A stretch of 64,000 bases of DNA from Colwellia sp. Arc7-D (GTDB lineage Bacteria; Pseudomonadota; Gammaproteobacteria; Enterobacterales; Alteromonadaceae): the NCBI RefSeq assembly GCF_003061515.1, contig NZ_CP028924.1, positions 2,976,001 through 3,040,000 of the forward strand, given 5' to 3'. Shown here one piece after another: positions 19,243 through 29,554 of this stretch; positions within the stretch are counted from its first letter, which is position 1; each line of letters begins with the position of its first letter. A program made the translations under genes and the position numbers. The notes beneath the pieces are model-generated. The model worked only from the letters and a program-made list of their open reading frames with translations, searched no databases and was not told the origin of the DNA.

Positions 19243-19700
19243 CACAAGCAGTTAATACAACATTCAAACCTGTAACGCAGGAAGAAGTAGAGCAACTTAT
19301 GGTAATTGAAATTGCCTGTCATCCACACCCATGGAGCGAGAAAACTTTTCGCAGTTGTATTGATGGCCGGTATTTTGGCGAATACTTGATTGTTGACCAT
19401 GTTATTGTCGGATTTTATGTTGCAGAGCATGTTGCAGGCGAGTCTACACTAATGGATATTTGTGTTAATCCAGAGCTACAAGGCAAAAGCTATGGTAAAG
19501 CACTATTACTACAATTTTTTAAACACTGTAAACAACTAGCAACCACAACTATTTTTCTTGAAGTGCGAGCAAAAAACATTAGTGCACAAATGTTATATAT
19601 CAACCAAGGATTTACAGAAATATCGCGACGAACGGGCTATTACCCTAGTAACAGCGGGTTTGGCTATGAAGATGCAATTGTGATGTCAAAGAAACTCTAA
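19239..19700 (+). CDS. rimI: Ribosomal protein S18 alanine N-acetyltransferase
   Basis: A 153-residue GNAT acetyltransferase from the ATG at 19239, which overlaps the holD stop as ATGA; an upstream in-frame start at 19209 would lie inside holD and is less likely. The acetyl-CoA site reads V-N-P-E-L-Q-G-K-S-Y-G-K-A-L-L (Q-x-x-G-x-G/A type), followed by the E-V-R-A-K-N-I-S-A strand and Y-x-x-x-G-F-T-E-I, all RimI hallmarks. It acetylates the N-terminal Ala of ribosomal protein S18. Confidence 0.93.
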   Translation: MTQAVNTTFKPVTQEEVEQLMVIEIACHPHPWSEKTFRSCIDGRYFGEYLIVDHVIVGFYVAEHVAGESTLMDICVNPELQGKSYGKALLLQFFKHCKQLATTTIFLEVRAKNISAQMLYINQGFTEISRRTGYYPSNSGFGYEDAIVMSKKL

Positions 19701-19746
19701 TCAGACACTACCTGCTAACATTCTTTTAAATAGCTAAGTAATTTAT

Positions 19747-19776
19747 AAAAAAATAAACCTAAGGGTTTATTTTTTT
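19747..19776. terminator. Bidirectional terminator between rimI and napC
   Basis: 13-bp stem (19747-19759 with 19764-19776), four-base loop, seven A on the left and seven T on the right. It can stop holD-rimI and nap transcripts. Confidence 0.9.
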
Positions 19777-19808
19777 ATGACCTCCTCCTGAACTTTACAC
19801 AGACATAA

Positions 19809-20384
19809 TTACCAGTTTTCAACCCCTTGCATATCAGGTAATTGGTGAGCAATACCTTTGTGGCAGTCAATACAAGTTTTTTCACCTGATGCAAGCGCGT
19901 CAGAGTGCATTTTGACACTACGATTACCTTGTTCAGAAAAGTCCATGTACTCAAAGTTATGGCAATTACGGCATTCTAAAGAGTCATTTTCTTTCATTCG
20001 TTTCCACTCACGCTCTGCCATAGAACGTCGATGATCTACAAATTTTTCACGGGTATCAATCACGCCCGTCAACATACCCCAAACCTCTTTACTAGCAGCA
20101 ATTTTACGTACTATCTTATCTGTCCATTTTTTAGGTACATGACAATCAGGGCACGTAGCCCGAACACCTGAACGATTGGCATAATGAATAGTTTCACGAT
20201 ATTCCTCATACACATTGTCTTGCATTTCATGACAACTAATACAGAACTCCTCTGTGTTAGTTACTTCTAAAGCGGTGTTAAAACCACCCCAAAATATTAC
20301 GCCACCGGCAAAACCAATCACTAAAATAAACCATAATGCAGCACTATTAGGTGACTTTAAAAACATCCACACATTTTTTAGCAT
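19809..20384 (-). CDS. napC: Tetraheme cytochrome c NapC
   Basis: A 191-residue NapC/NirT-family quinol dehydrogenase with one N-terminal membrane anchor (about residues 14-36) and four C-x-x-C-H heme sites: C-I-S-C-H, C-P-D-C-H, C-R-N-C-H and C-I-D-C-H. It takes electrons from the quinol pool and passes them to NapB and NapA in the periplasm. Last gene of the nap operon, 26 bases after napB. Confidence 0.95.
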   Translation of the reverse strand: MLKNVWMFLKSPNSAALWFILVIGFAGGVIFWGGFNTALEVTNTEEFCISCHEMQDNVYEEYRETIHYANRSGVRATCPDCHVPKKWTDKIVRKIAASKEVWGMLTGVIDTREKFVDHRRSMAEREWKRMKENDSLECRNCHNFEYMDFSEQGNRSVKMHSDALASGEKTCIDCHKGIAHQLPDMQGVENW

Positions 20385-20410
20385 GTTAACCTCCTGTGCA
20401 AAATAGCCAA

Positions 20411-20869
20411 TTACTCATTTCCCAAAGATTCAACAGGCTCAAAGGTATTATCAACCAAAGGCGCTGCATCAGCTTGAGTAACATGACATTGCAGGCAAAA
20501 ATAACGACGAGGCGAAACATCCGATAACGTTTTTCCATCGCGTGTTTCATAATGCGTTAAGCTAATTTTCGTTGCACCGGTTTCTGCGGCATATTTCCAA
20601 CTATGGCAGTTCAAGCATTTATTACTATTTAAATCAACGCGATAACCTCGCACTTGGTGAGGTATTACCGGTGGTTGATGAACATAGTTACGTGCAATTG
20701 GATTTTTATCTTTAATCACCCGCTTTAGTTTTTCTGCTGGGCGAGTTTCATCAATAGTTGCCGCCCCGCGAATGGTAGCTAAACCGCCAGTATTAACTGT
20801 TTCTTGGGCTATGGCAGTAAACGTTATTGCCAAAACAACAGCAGCAACACACAAAGTTAATAATTTCAT
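20411..20869 (-). CDS. napB: Diheme cytochrome c NapB
   Basis: Small periplasmic electron-transfer subunit of nitrate reductase, 152 residues from the ATG at 20869, chosen because a strong SD (GGGAGAGAG) precedes it and it begins the signal peptide ([10 protein letters not shown] ... A-I-A-Q). Two heme sites are visible, C-L-N-C-H and C-L-Q-C-H. The P-P-V-I-P-H stretch is the typical axial-His region of NapB. Confidence 0.95.
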   Translation of the reverse strand: MKLLTLCVAAVVLAITFTAIAQETVNTGGLATIRGAATIDETRPAEKLKRVIKDKNPIARNYVHQPPVIPHQVRGYRVDLNSNKCLNCHSWKYAAETGATKISLTHYETRDGKTLSDVSPRRYFCLQCHVTQADAAPLVDNTFEPVESLGNE

Positions 20870-20925
20870 TTCTCTCTCCCCACACACATCGATAATAAAT
20901 TTATCGATGTGCTAACTTTTCCACA

Positions 20926-23415
20926 TTAAACTTTAGTCACTTTAACCGCACATTTTTTATAATCAGTTTGCTTTGACAGCGGGTCGGTTGCATCTAAGGT
21001 GACTTTATTGACTAATTGTTTAGCGTCAAACCACGGCATAAACACCAAACCTTTTGGAGGTCGGTTTCGGCCTCTGGTTTCAATTCGAGATTCAACTTCA
21101 CCTCGACGAGACGCCATCAACACTTTATCGCCGCGGCGCAAACTACGCTCTCTGGCATCATCTGGGTGCATAAAAATCACCGCATCAGGAAAAGCTTTAT
21201 GTAGCTCTGGCACTCGTGATGTCATGGACCCTGAATGCCAATGTTCCAGCACACGCCCAGTGCTCAACCATAAGTCATATTCTTCATCGGGCGATTCTGC
21301 AGGTGGCTCGTAAGGCAATGCAAAAATTACCGCTTTATTATCTTTGTGACCATAAAACTGCACTTCACTGCCTTTTTCTACGTAAGGATCATGGCCTTCT
21401 CTAAAACGCCATTGTGTTTCTTTACCGTTAACCACTGGCCACCGTAAACCACGTTCTTCGTGATATCGGTCAAACGGCGCTAAATCGTGACCATGACCAC
21501 GCCCAAATTCAGCATATTCTTCAAATAAACCTTTTTGAATATAAAAACCAAAAGCATCACCTTCAAAGTTTGTATCGCCTTTTGATTCACTCATCGGGAA
21601 TTTATCCACTTTTCCATTAGCGTATAACACGTCGTATAGCGTTTTACCGCGAAGTTCAGGTTGTTTTGCAATCAAGGCTTCTGGCCACACTTCTTCTACT
21701 TTAAAACGTTTAGAAAACTCCACTAACTGCCAGAGATCTGATCGCGCATCGCCTGGCGCATTCACCTGTTGATGCCAAAATTGTGTTCTACGTTCGGCAT
21801 TACCGTACGCGCCCTCTTTTTCTACCCACATCGCCGTCGGTAAAATAAGATCAGCAGCTTGTGCCGTAACGGTGGGATAAGGGTCTGACACGACAATAAA
21901 GTTTTCTGGATTACGATAACCAGGAATTGCCTCTTCATTAATGTTCGGCGCCGCTTGCATATTGTTATTACACATCACCCAATAAGCATTGAGTTCAGCG
22001 TCTTTTAACATCCGATTTTGCAATACCGCATGATAACCAGGTTTAGATGGAATAGTCCCTTCTGGCAACTGCCAAATTTTCTCAGCTATCGCTCTGTGTT
22101 TAGGGTTTGCAACTTGTAAATCAGCCGGTAAACGATGAGAGAATGTTCCAACTTCACGTGCAGTGCCACAAGCTGAGGGCTGTCCGGTTAATGAGAACGG
22201 GCTATTACCAGGTTCAGAAATTTTACCGGTTAACAAATGCACGTTGTACATTAAATTATTAGCCCAAACTCCACGGGTATGTTGATTGAATCCCATGGTC
22301 CAAAATGAGGTAACTTTCACTTTTGGATCAGCGTACAACTTCGCCATTTCAATTAAATTAGCCTCTGGCACGCCAGAAAGTTTTGATACTGATTCCACCG
22401 TATAAGTGCTGACAAACTTAGCGTAAGCTTCAAATGTCATCGGTTTTGATTCACCACTGCCGGCATTTTTTGCCGCTTTTTCTAAAGGATGCGTTGGGCG
22501 TAAACCATAGCCGATATCAGTTACCCCTTCACGCACATTGACGTGCTTTTTCATGAAGTCTTTATTAACGGCATTATTTTGAATAATGTAGTTAGCAATA
22601 AAGTTTAAAATAGCCAAATCTGTTTGTGGAGTGAAAATCATGCCATTATCGGCAAGTTCAAAACTACGGTGTTTATAGGTTGATAACACATTAACTTTAA
22701 CGTGCGACGCACTTAAACGACGATCGGTGAGTCTTGACCATAAAATGGGGTGCATTTCCGCCATATTTGAGCCCCACAACACAAAGGCATCAGCATGTTC
22801 CAAATCGTCGTAACATCCCATAGGCTCATCGATACCAAAGGTACGCATAAAACCACCAACAGCTGAGGCCATACAATGTCGAGCATTTGGGTCTATATTA
22901 TTAGTTAAGAAGCCCGCTTTCATCAACTTAGAAGCAGCATAACCCTCCCAAACTGTCCATTGCCCTGAGCCAAACATACCGACCGAGGTTGGGCCCTTTT
23001 TCTTAATCGCGGCTTTAAATTTATCAGCCATAACATCAAAGGCTTTGTCCCAGCTTACCGGTGTAAAGTCGCCTTCTTTATCGTATTCACCGTCGGTCAT
23101 TCTTAATAATGGCTGAGTTAATCGGTCTTTACCGTACATAATTTTCGATAAAAAATAGCCCTTTATACAGTTTAAGCCTTTATTAACTTCTGCTTCTGGA
23201 TCGCCCTGTGTTGCCACTACTTTGCCATGTTGAGTACCGACTAAAACGCTGCAACCTGTGCCACAAAAACGACAAGGTGCTTTGTCCCACTTAATCGTAC
23301 TTTTTGACGATTGTGTGATCAAATTAGTCGCTGACAAAGGAACCGAAACCCCAGCGGCAACAGCGGTGGCTGCAATCGCATTAGCTTTAATAAAGTCACG
23401 TCGAGTCAAGGTCAT
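20926..23415 (-). CDS. napA: Periplasmic nitrate reductase catalytic subunit
   Basis: An 829-residue molybdoenzyme reducing nitrate to nitrite. It starts with a twin-arginine signal (T-R-R-D-F-I-K), then the [4Fe-4S] motif C-R-F-C-G-T-G-C with the fourth Cys in L-N-C-I-K-G, and [11 protein letters not shown], whose Cys should ligate Mo of the bis-MGD cofactor. The C-terminal domain has [12 protein letters not shown] and M-P-W-F-D. Length equals E. coli NapA. Its ATG overlaps the napD stop, consistent with NapD acting as signal-peptide chaperone. Confidence 0.97.
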   Translation of the reverse strand: MTLTRRDFIKANAIAATAVAAGVSVPLSATNLITQSSKSTIKWDKAPCRFCGTGCSVLVGTQHGKVVATQGDPEAEVNKGLNCIKGYFLSKIMYGKDRLTQPLLRMTDGEYDKEGDFTPVSWDKAFDVMADKFKAAIKKKGPTSVGMFGSGQWTVWEGYAASKLMKAGFLTNNIDPNARHCMASAVGGFMRTFGIDEPMGCYDDLEHADAFVLWGSNMAEMHPILWSRLTDRRLSASHVKVNVLSTYKHRSFELADNGMIFTPQTDLAILNFIANYIIQNNAVNKDFMKKHVNVREGVTDIGYGLRPTHPLEKAAKNAGSGESKPMTFEAYAKFVSTYTVESVSKLSGVPEANLIEMAKLYADPKVKVTSFWTMGFNQHTRGVWANNLMYNVHLLTGKISEPGNSPFSLTGQPSACGTAREVGTFSHRLPADLQVANPKHRAIAEKIWQLPEGTIPSKPGYHAVLQNRMLKDAELNAYWVMCNNNMQAAPNINEEAIPGYRNPENFIVVSDPYPTVTAQAADLILPTAMWVEKEGAYGNAERRTQFWHQQVNAPGDARSDLWQLVEFSKRFKVEEVWPEALIAKQPELRGKTLYDVLYANGKVDKFPMSESKGDTNFEGDAFGFYIQKGLFEEYAEFGRGHGHDLAPFDRYHEERGLRWPVVNGKETQWRFREGHDPYVEKGSEVQFYGHKDNKAVIFALPYEPPAESPDEEYDLWLSTGRVLEHWHSGSMTSRVPELHKAFPDAVIFMHPDDARERSLRRGDKVLMASRRGEVESRIETRGRNRPPKGLVFMPWFDAKQLVNKVTLDATDPLSKQTDYKKCAVKVTKV

Positions 23416-23714
23416 AATGCTTTCCCCTGGTGCTGTGGTAATCCGGCATCGTTATGATGAAATATTAGTGATGAAGATATAACCCCAGATACATTGCTCA
23501 TATCTGTAATGGTATCTATGATGCGTTTTGCTGGATTTTTTTCTCCCTCAAGGCCCTCTACAGTGAAAACTAAACTGCCATTTTCTCCTTTTGCATGTAT
23601 CTCAGCACCGGGAAATGCTTGTAAATCATCAGCAACTTTAGCCGCGTTGTCTGGGTAAGCCATAAACATAACTCCGGCAATATTTACTGGGCTTTCTTCT
23701 AAAAGGTTAATCAT
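23412..23714 (-). CDS. napD: NapA signal-peptide chaperone NapD
   Basis: A 100-residue cytoplasmic protein with the ferredoxin-like NapD fold: [27 protein letters not shown] and [12 protein letters not shown]. It binds the Tat signal of NapA during maturation. The stop overlaps the napA start (ATGA). Confidence 0.92.
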   Translation of the reverse strand: MINLLEESPVNIAGVMFMAYPDNAAKVADDLQAFPGAEIHAKGENGSLVFTVEGLEGEKNPAKRIIDTITDMSNVSGVISSSLIFHHNDAGLPQHQGKAL

Positions 23715-23726
23715 ATTTTTGCCCTC

Positions 23727-23900
23727 TTATACTTTTTTGTTTACTTCAACTGAATGCTCAAGCACGGCTGCAGGCTTAGCGCCAAATATTTTTAAAATAA
23801 TAACCGCGACTAAGGCTGTGGCGATAAAGCCAAAAATAAATATCAGTGGCATTGAGGTATAACCTAAAATATTCCATATCAACTGCTCTAAATCACTCAT
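23727..23900 (-). CDS. Small single-helix membrane protein in the nap operon
   Basis: A 57-residue protein from the ATG at 23900, which lies inside the last codons of napF (8-base overlap); upstream in-frame codons are napF sequence in another frame. It has one membrane helix (about residues 16-40) and a short soluble tail. Its slot between napF and napD is where napE occurs in some operons, but the sequence does not show the NapE/TorE pattern I know, so I leave it unnamed. Translational coupling suggests a role in the Nap system. Confidence 0.7.
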   Translation of the reverse strand: MSDLEQLIWNILGYTSMPLIFIFGFIATALVAVIILKIFGAKPAAVLEHSVEVNKKV

Positions 23901-24396
23901 GTTCTGCTCCCAATAATGTTGTTGAAAGCTTGATTGCCGATTCCGGACAAATAGCGACACAAGCCCCACACCCTGTACAATCTAAAAGTGTAATTTCAGG
24001 TTGAGGTACGCTAGCATGCAGGTATTTAAATGAGATAGCATCAGACTCACAACTGTCTTGACAAACTTGGCAGTGCACCTGATTTTTAGCTAAACAACTT
24101 GCTTCAATTTCAATAGTTAACTGCCAAGGGACAGCGTCCAAAGGTTTGAATAATGGTTCTTTACAGGCCTTCACACATTGTTGACAAAAGGTACATTCGC
24201 CAGCAGAAAAATTTATTTCAGGAAAACCACCATCACCTTTAACAATAATATTTTCCTCACAAGCATCCATGCAATCGCCACATTGTGTGCAGCCTTGAGT
24301 AAATAACTTTTCGTCTACGGTCCAAGGTAATCTAATCGCTGGCGGTGTAGAAACATGCTTGGCTCGCATAAAGTTACGACGGCTTAAATCAACCAT
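23893..24396 (-). CDS. napF: Ferredoxin-type protein NapF
   Basis: A 167-residue iron-sulfur protein from the ATG at 24396, preceded by a strong GGAGGGG SD; an upstream in-frame ATG at 24426 lacks one. The N-terminus is V-D-L-S-R-R-N-F-M-R. Cys clusters are C-T-Q-C-G-D-C-M-D-A-C, C-T-F-C-Q-Q-C-V-K-A-C, C-Q-V-C-Q-D-S-C and C-T-G-C-G-A-C-V-A-I-C-P, giving about four [4Fe-4S] sites. NapF is cytoplasmic and assists NapA maturation. First gene of the nap operon. Confidence 0.93.
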   Translation of the reverse strand: MVDLSRRNFMRAKHVSTPPAIRLPWTVDEKLFTQGCTQCGDCMDACEENIIVKGDGGFPEINFSAGECTFCQQCVKACKEPLFKPLDAVPWQLTIEIEASCLAKNQVHCQVCQDSCESDAISFKYLHASVPQPEITLLDCTGCGACVAICPESAIKLSTTLLGAEHE

Positions 24397-24448
24397 AAAT
24401 CCCCTCCACTTGAAAAAGTAAAACAACTACATTTTTCCAAGTTAATTA

Positions 24449-24464
24449 ACTGACATAGATCACA
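24449..24464. promoter_or_regulatory. CRP-like half-conserved site
   Basis: ACTGA-N6-TCACA resembles the CRP core TGTGA-N6-TCACA: right half perfect, left half 3 of 5. It lies 53 bases upstream of the napF start. Confidence 0.35.
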
Positions 24465-24510
24465 TAAAAACATTATTAACTGACGATACTGCATTTAATC
24501 ATTGCGTTAC

Positions 24511-24524
24511 TTGATGTAAATCAA
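24511..24524. promoter_or_regulatory. FNR-type binding site upstream of napF
   Basis: TTGATGTAAATCAA is a perfect match to TTGAT-N4-ATCAA. Its centre is about 121 bases upstream of the napF start codon, which fits an activator position if the transcript starts near 24476. Anaerobic activation of nap by FNR is the expected biology. Confidence 0.75.
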
Positions 24525-24895
24525 GTTTCTCTTGTACTTAATAGATAAAACCTTGAATAAGGTAAAAATGAATAACGCCAAGATGAAATTAGTGATTAGC
24601 CATGCGAAGTTATTTTCATTTTAGCTATGTGCATTTAAATAATTTTGAAGTGTTTTGTACATAATAACGACTTATCCACTCTAACTTTAAAATGTGTCAT
24701 TAGCTGAAATATCCGAGGTTATTGTTTAAGTTAAGCACTTCCTGGTAGGAACATTTAACTATCGTGGTAAAAAATTGAAATTAAAATTAAAATACAAGAT
24801 ATTGTTACTGCCCTTCGCACTTGTTTTCGCTATAATGTTGCGCTTTAAAATTTTAGTTAAATTCTATTCATCCACTTTTAAAACAGGTAATTTGC

Positions 24896-26476
24896 ATGTC
24901 TGTACAACAGCAGGAAGTCGACCTTCGACGCACCTTCGCTATTATTTCTCATCCTGATGCGGGTAAAACGACGATCACTGAAAAGGTTTTACTTTTTGGT
25001 CAAGCTTTACAAAAAGCCGGTACGGTAAAAGGTAAAAAGTCGGGACAACATGCGAAATCTGACTGGATGGAGATGGAAAAAGAACGTGGTATTTCAATAA
25101 CCACTTCTGTAATGCAATTTCCCTATAAAAACTGTTTAGTTAATTTACTCGATACACCGGGTCATGAAGATTTCTCAGAAGATACCTACCGTACGCTAAC
25201 CGCAGTTGACTCTTGTTTGATGGTTATCGACGTTGCTAAGGGTGTAGAAGCACGTACCATTAAATTAATGGAAGTTACTCGTCTGCGTGACACCCCTATA
25301 ATTACCTTCATGAATAAAATGGACCGTGATGTTCGCGACCCAATGGAAGTCATGGATGAAGTTGAAGACGTACTAAAAATAAAATGTGCCCCTATTACTT
25401 GGCCAATTGGCATGGGTAAAGAGTTTAAGGGTGTATATAACATTTTAACCGATGAAATATTTTTATATCAAACAGGCCAAGGTCACACTATTCAAGAAAA
25501 GCGTGTTATTAAAGGTATCGATAACCCAGAATTAGATAAAGTTATTGGTAACTACGCTGATGATTTACGAGAAGAGCTAGAGCTTGTTGCTGGCGCGTCA
25601 CATGAGTTTAATCTTGAAGAATTTTTAAAGGGTGAACTTACACCGGTGTTTTTTGGTACTGCATTAGGTAACTTTGGTGTTGACCATATGCTCGACGGCT
25701 TAACTCGCTGGGCACCAAAACCATTGCCGCGCGAAACCGACACTCGTATTGTTACTGCTGAAGAAGAAAAGTTCTCAGGTTTTGTTTTTAAAATTCAAGC
25801 CAATATGGATCCAAAACATCGTGACCGTATTGCTTTCATGCGTATTTGTTCAGGCAAATATGAAAAAGGCATGAAAATGAAACAAGTACGCATCGGCAAA
25901 GACGTAAGAATTGCTGACGCAGTAACCTTTATGGCTGGTGACCGCTCTAATGTTGAGCAAGCTTATGCTGGCGATATTATTGGTTTACATAACCATGGCA
26001 GTATTCAAATTGGTGATACCTTTACCGCCGGTGAAGATATGAAGTTTAGCGGTATTCCAAACTTTGCCCCTGAAATGTTCCGCCGAATTCGTTTGCGTGA
26101 CCCGCTTAAAGCTAAGCAATTACAAAAAGGTCTTATCCAGTTGTCTGAAGAAGGCGCTGTGCAGGTATTTAGACCTTTCAACTCGAACGATATGATCGTT
26201 GGCGCGGTTGGTGTTCTACAATTTGAAGTCGTCGTTCAACGTTTAAAAACTGAATACAAGGTTGATGCTATTTATGAGCCAATTAGCGTAGCAACAGCGC
26301 GTTGGTGTACTTGTGATAATGAACGTACGTTAGAGCAATTTGAAAAGAAAGCTTATGACAACCTAGCATTGGATGGCGGTAATAACTTAACTTACATCGC
26401 CCCAACTATGGTGAACTTAAGCCTAGCGCAAGAACGTCATCCCGATATTGTGTTTCATAAAACACGCGAACATTAA
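24896..26476 (+). CDS. prfC: Peptide chain release factor 3
   Basis: A 526-residue translational GTPase that recycles RF1 and RF2. G motifs: H-P-D-A-G-K-T-T near residue 19, D-T-P-G-H-E-D-F and N-K-M-D-R; the RF3-specific segment [13 protein letters not shown] is at the N-terminus. The C-terminal half has S-E-E-G-A-V-Q-V-F and [12 protein letters not shown]. Length matches E. coli. Monocistronic, followed by hairpins and then argS. Confidence 0.97.
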   Translation: MSVQQQEVDLRRTFAIISHPDAGKTTITEKVLLFGQALQKAGTVKGKKSGQHAKSDWMEMEKERGISITTSVMQFPYKNCLVNLLDTPGHEDFSEDTYRTLTAVDSCLMVIDVAKGVEARTIKLMEVTRLRDTPIITFMNKMDRDVRDPMEVMDEVEDVLKIKCAPITWPIGMGKEFKGVYNILTDEIFLYQTGQGHTIQEKRVIKGIDNPELDKVIGNYADDLREELELVAGASHEFNLEEFLKGELTPVFFGTALGNFGVDHMLDGLTRWAPKPLPRETDTRIVTAEEEKFSGFVFKIQANMDPKHRDRIAFMRICSGKYEKGMKMKQVRIGKDVRIADAVTFMAGDRSNVEQAYAGDIIGLHNHGSIQIGDTFTAGEDMKFSGIPNFAPEMFRRIRLRDPLKAKQLQKGLIQLSEEGAVQVFRPFNSNDMIVGAVGVLQFEVVVQRLKTEYKVDAIYEPISVATARWCTCDNERTLEQFEKKAYDNLALDGGNNLTYIAPTMVNLSLAQERHPDIVFHKTREH

Positions 26477-26538
26477 TCTCCTGCAGATTAATTTAAAGCA
26501 ATTGATGACAAGTAAAAGTCAATCACGTAATTTATCCA

Positions 26539-26595
26539 TAAGCCTAGTGAATAACATTAGGCTTATTCACTCAAGTTAATGCCATTCACTTGAGT
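26539..26595 (+). promoter_or_regulatory. Three mutually overlapping hairpins in the prfC-argS gap
   Basis: TAAGCCTA (26539-26546) pairs with TAGGCTTA (26558-26565); GTGAATAA (26547-26554) pairs with TTATTCAC (26563-26570); ACTCAAGT (26569-26576) pairs with ACTTGAGT (26588-26595). The first two cannot form together, and the third shares two bases with the second. No T run follows, so they are not simple terminators. Confidence 0.55.
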
Positions 26596-26620
26596 CTTAA
26601 TAGAATAAGAGTTAATTAAA

Positions 26621-28360
26621 ATGAATATTAGTAACATCCTAAGTGAAAGAGTTAGTGCAGCAATGACAGTTGCAGGTTTACCTGAAGGCACAAATCCTGC
26701 GATAAGTTTATCTAACCGAGCAAATTTTGGTGATTACCAAGCCAATGGTGTTATGGGTGCAGCTAAAAAATTAAAAACCAATCCTCGTGAATTAGCAACC
26801 AAAGTGGTTGAAGCACTCGACTTAACGGGTATTGCTGAAAAAATTGAATTAGCAGGCCCAGGGTTTATTAATATTCATTTAGACAAAAACTGGTTAGCAA
26901 CGCAGTTAAACACAGTATCGAACGATAAAAATTTAGGTGTAAACCAGTCAGAAAAACCGCAAAACGTTGTGGTTGATTATTCTGCTCCAAATCTCGCTAA
27001 AGAAATGCACGTAGGTCATTTACGTTCCACCATTATTGGTGACGCTGTAGTGCGTGCGCTTGAGTTTCGTGGTGAACATGTTATTCGTCAAAACCACATG
27101 GGTGATTGGGGCACGCAGTTTGGTATGCTACTCGCTCATTTAAGCGATAAATTAGCGTCAGATGAAGTTGCTGAAACTGCTCTTTCTGATTTAGAAAATT
27201 TCTATCGTGAAGCAAAAATTCGTTTTGATAACGAAGACGGCTTTGCTGATCGCGCCCGTGATTATGTCGTAAAACTGCAAAGTGGCGACGCACATTGCGC
27301 AACACTATGGCAGCAGTTTATTGATATCTCAATTAGCCACAGTGAAGACATTTATAAAAAACTTAATGTCACGTTAGCACGTAAAGACATTATGGGTGAA
27401 AGTGCTTACAACGATGATTTATCAAATGTTATCGATGAATTAATGGCACAAAAAATAGCCGTTGAAGATCAAGGCGCTAAAGTTGTTTTTATTAACGAAA
27501 TGGCTAATAAAGACGGCGACCCTTCGGTATTTATTGTGCAAAAATCGGGTGGCGGTTACTTATATGCAACGACCGATTTATCAGCGTGTCGCTACCGTGT
27601 TGGTGAGTTAAAAGCAGACCGAATTATTATTTTTACTGACGCTCGCCAAGCGTTGCATTTTAAGCAAGTTGAAATCGTTGCCCGCAAAGCAGGTTTCTTA
27701 CCCGAGCATGTAGGTTATGACCATTGTCCATTTGGCATGATGATGGGAGATGATGGCAAGCCTTTTAAAACCCGTACCGGTGGCACCATTAAACTCGCCG
27801 AATTACTCGATGAAGCCGTTATTAGAGCAAAAGTGGTTATCGCTGAAAAAAATCCAGATTATAGTGAAGACCATTTAACTGAAATTGCTGAAAAAGTGGG
27901 TATTGGCGCGGTTAAGTTTGCTGATCTATCAAAAAACCGTACCAGCGATTATATTTTCAACTGGAAAACCATGCTCAGTTTTGAAGGCGCTACAGCACCC
28001 TACTTACAATATGCTTATTCGCGTATTAAAAGTATTTTCACTAAGGCTGATTTCTCAGCAAACGATGACTTACCAGCCATTGTTATTATTGAGCCACAAG
28101 AAAAAGCGCTAGCACTTAAATTGTTGCAGTTAGAAAACGTTATAGATTCTGTCATTAGCGAATGTACACCAAACCTGTTGTGTAATTACTTGTATGAACT
28201 TGCGAGTCTTTATATGAGCTTTTACGAAGCTTGCCCAATATTGAAAGATGACATTGCTGATGACGTTAAACAATCAAGGCTAGCCCTAAGCTACATTATT
28301 GCAAATACCCTAAAGCAAGGATTAGATATTTTAGGTATCGACGTTATGGAACGCATGTAA
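26621..28360 (+). CDS. argS: Arginine--tRNA ligase
   Basis: A 579-residue class I aminoacyl-tRNA synthetase. N-terminal Add1 domain, then the HIGH-box form H-V-G-H within [12 protein letters not shown] near residue 130, the substrate stretch [19 protein letters not shown] in place of a canonical KMSKS, and a C-terminal anticodon-binding domain ending in M-E-R-M. Normal length. It charges tRNA-Arg. Confidence 0.97.
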   Translation: MNISNILSERVSAAMTVAGLPEGTNPAISLSNRANFGDYQANGVMGAAKKLKTNPRELATKVVEALDLTGIAEKIELAGPGFINIHLDKNWLATQLNTVSNDKNLGVNQSEKPQNVVVDYSAPNLAKEMHVGHLRSTIIGDAVVRALEFRGEHVIRQNHMGDWGTQFGMLLAHLSDKLASDEVAETALSDLENFYREAKIRFDNEDGFADRARDYVVKLQSGDAHCATLWQQFIDISISHSEDIYKKLNVTLARKDIMGESAYNDDLSNVIDELMAQKIAVEDQGAKVVFINEMANKDGDPSVFIVQKSGGGYLYATTDLSACRYRVGELKADRIIIFTDARQALHFKQVEIVARKAGFLPEHVGYDHCPFGMMMGDDGKPFKTRTGGTIKLAELLDEAVIRAKVVIAEKNPDYSEDHLTEIAEKVGIGAVKFADLSKNRTSDYIFNWKTMLSFEGATAPYLQYAYSRIKSIFTKADFSANDDLPAIVIIEPQEKALALKLLQLENVIDSVISECTPNLLCNYLYELASLYMSFYEACPILKDDIADDVKQSRLALSYIIANTLKQGLDILGIDVMERM

Positions 28361-28386
28361 CATTTCTACGGGACAATATGCTGTAA

Positions 28387-29502
28387 ATGAAAATATTACT
28401 CATTGATAACACTGAGAACCAGCTGCTCGAGCTTAAACAAGATCTTATCAAGTCTCGAGCTAAGTTTGCCCATGTAAATGGCTTAAACGCTGCAATTTCA
28501 GCACTTTCAAAGCACAAGTTTACGGTTGTAATATGTGCTGCCATTGTTGACAAAAATGATGGCAACACGATTTTTGAAATGATCGCAAAAAAATTCCCAA
28601 CCATTGTTCGAATTTTAATTAGCGATAATGAACAACACACGCAACATAATGCGCATTACTCTTTTGCTCAGCCTATAGAATGTAAAACTATTGTTAGCAC
28701 CATCGCTAATTTGGCGAATAATAATAAAGCTATCACTCAAGATATTATTGTAAAAACCGTTGCTAATATAAAAACGCTACCTAGCCCGCCCAAAGTTTAT
28801 ATGCAGCTAAATGCTATCTTAAAAGACAGTAATACAGACTCACAAAAAATTGCTCAAATTATACAACAAGACCCTGCACTAACAGCCAAAGTGCTCCAGT
28901 TCTCTAATAATACTTTTGCGACCGGCTCAAAGCCGATGATGAATATTGCAGATGCCATCACCAAAATGGGCATTGACACTCTATGCTGTATTGTAATGAC
29001 TGCTGAACTATTCTCTTATGCGCCAAAAATTAAAGGATTTTCAATACAAGATGAGCAATTGCATTGCTTAGCCACAGCAAAACTTGCAGCTTCAATGGTC
29101 AAGCCAGAATTAAAACAAGACACTATGATTGCGGGCTTATTACACGACATTGGTAAAGTTGTATTATTTGAAATTAATGAAAAATCCACCGATTTATTCA
29201 TTTTACACCGAGTGAACGGTGACAATAATATCGATTTAGAAAATAAAGTTTTTGCGAGTGATCACTGTCATGTCGGTGGTTATTTATTACATATGTGGGG
29301 TTTTTCCTATCACATAATAGAAGCCATTATTTTACATCACCGACCTGAAAAGCTATTACAAAAATCTTTCGGCGTAGCGCAAGCAGTTTACCTTGCCAAT
29401 GTGCTTGTTCATCAGCAAATACCGAACACTGAATTTATTAAACATTATAAATTAACCAAGGTTATTGATGTACTCACCCAACGGGCGAATAAATTAATTT
29501 AG
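28387..29502 (+). CDS. HDOD-domain signalling protein with degenerate receiver domain
   Basis: A 371-residue cytoplasmic protein. Residues 1-115 look like a response-regulator receiver (I-L-L-I-D-N strand start) but the phospho-acceptor strand reads V-V-I-C-A-A with no Asp and the late Lys is Gln (A-Q-P-I), so it cannot be phosphorylated normally. Residues about 125-330 form an HDOD domain: L-P-S-P-P-K-V-Y, A-L-T-A-K-V-L-Q-F-S-N-N, G-L-L-H-D-I-G-K and I-L-H-H-R-P-E. HDOD proteins act in signalling without catalysis in most cases. Unlinked to any kinase here. Confidence 0.85.
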   Translation: MKILLIDNTENQLLELKQDLIKSRAKFAHVNGLNAAISALSKHKFTVVICAAIVDKNDGNTIFEMIAKKFPTIVRILISDNEQHTQHNAHYSFAQPIECKTIVSTIANLANNNKAITQDIIVKTVANIKTLPSPPKVYMQLNAILKDSNTDSQKIAQIIQQDPALTAKVLQFSNNTFATGSKPMMNIADAITKMGIDTLCCIVMTAELFSYAPKIKGFSIQDEQLHCLATAKLAASMVKPELKQDTMIAGLLHDIGKVVLFEINEKSTDLFILHRVNGDNNIDLENKVFASDHCHVGGYLLHMWGFSYHIIEAIILHHRPEKLLQKSFGVAQAVYLANVLVHQQIPNTEFIKHYKLTKVIDVLTQRANKLI

Positions 29503-29554
29503 CCTGATTTTTAGTAGTTTAAACATGGCATTGATAAATACCACGGGAGTTAAG

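Larger units (their letters stand above)
24397..24895. other. napF/prfC divergent intergenic region
   Basis: About 500 bases. It holds an FNR-type palindrome and a CRP-like site on the nap side (listed separately), and a TATAAT hexamer at 24831-24836 about 60 bases before prfC that may be its -10 element; no matching -35 is clear. An open frame from 24775 running into prfC is not a credible gene. Confidence 0.5.

Noticed and set aside
23727..23900. Naming the small nap gene napE
   Set aside because: Position fits but the sequence lacks the pattern I know for NapE/TorE.
24775..24957. 60-codon open frame with a signal-like N-terminus before prfC
   Set aside because: Runs out of frame into prfC and its start lacks a ribosome site; the hydrophobic stretch comes from AT-rich promoter sequence.
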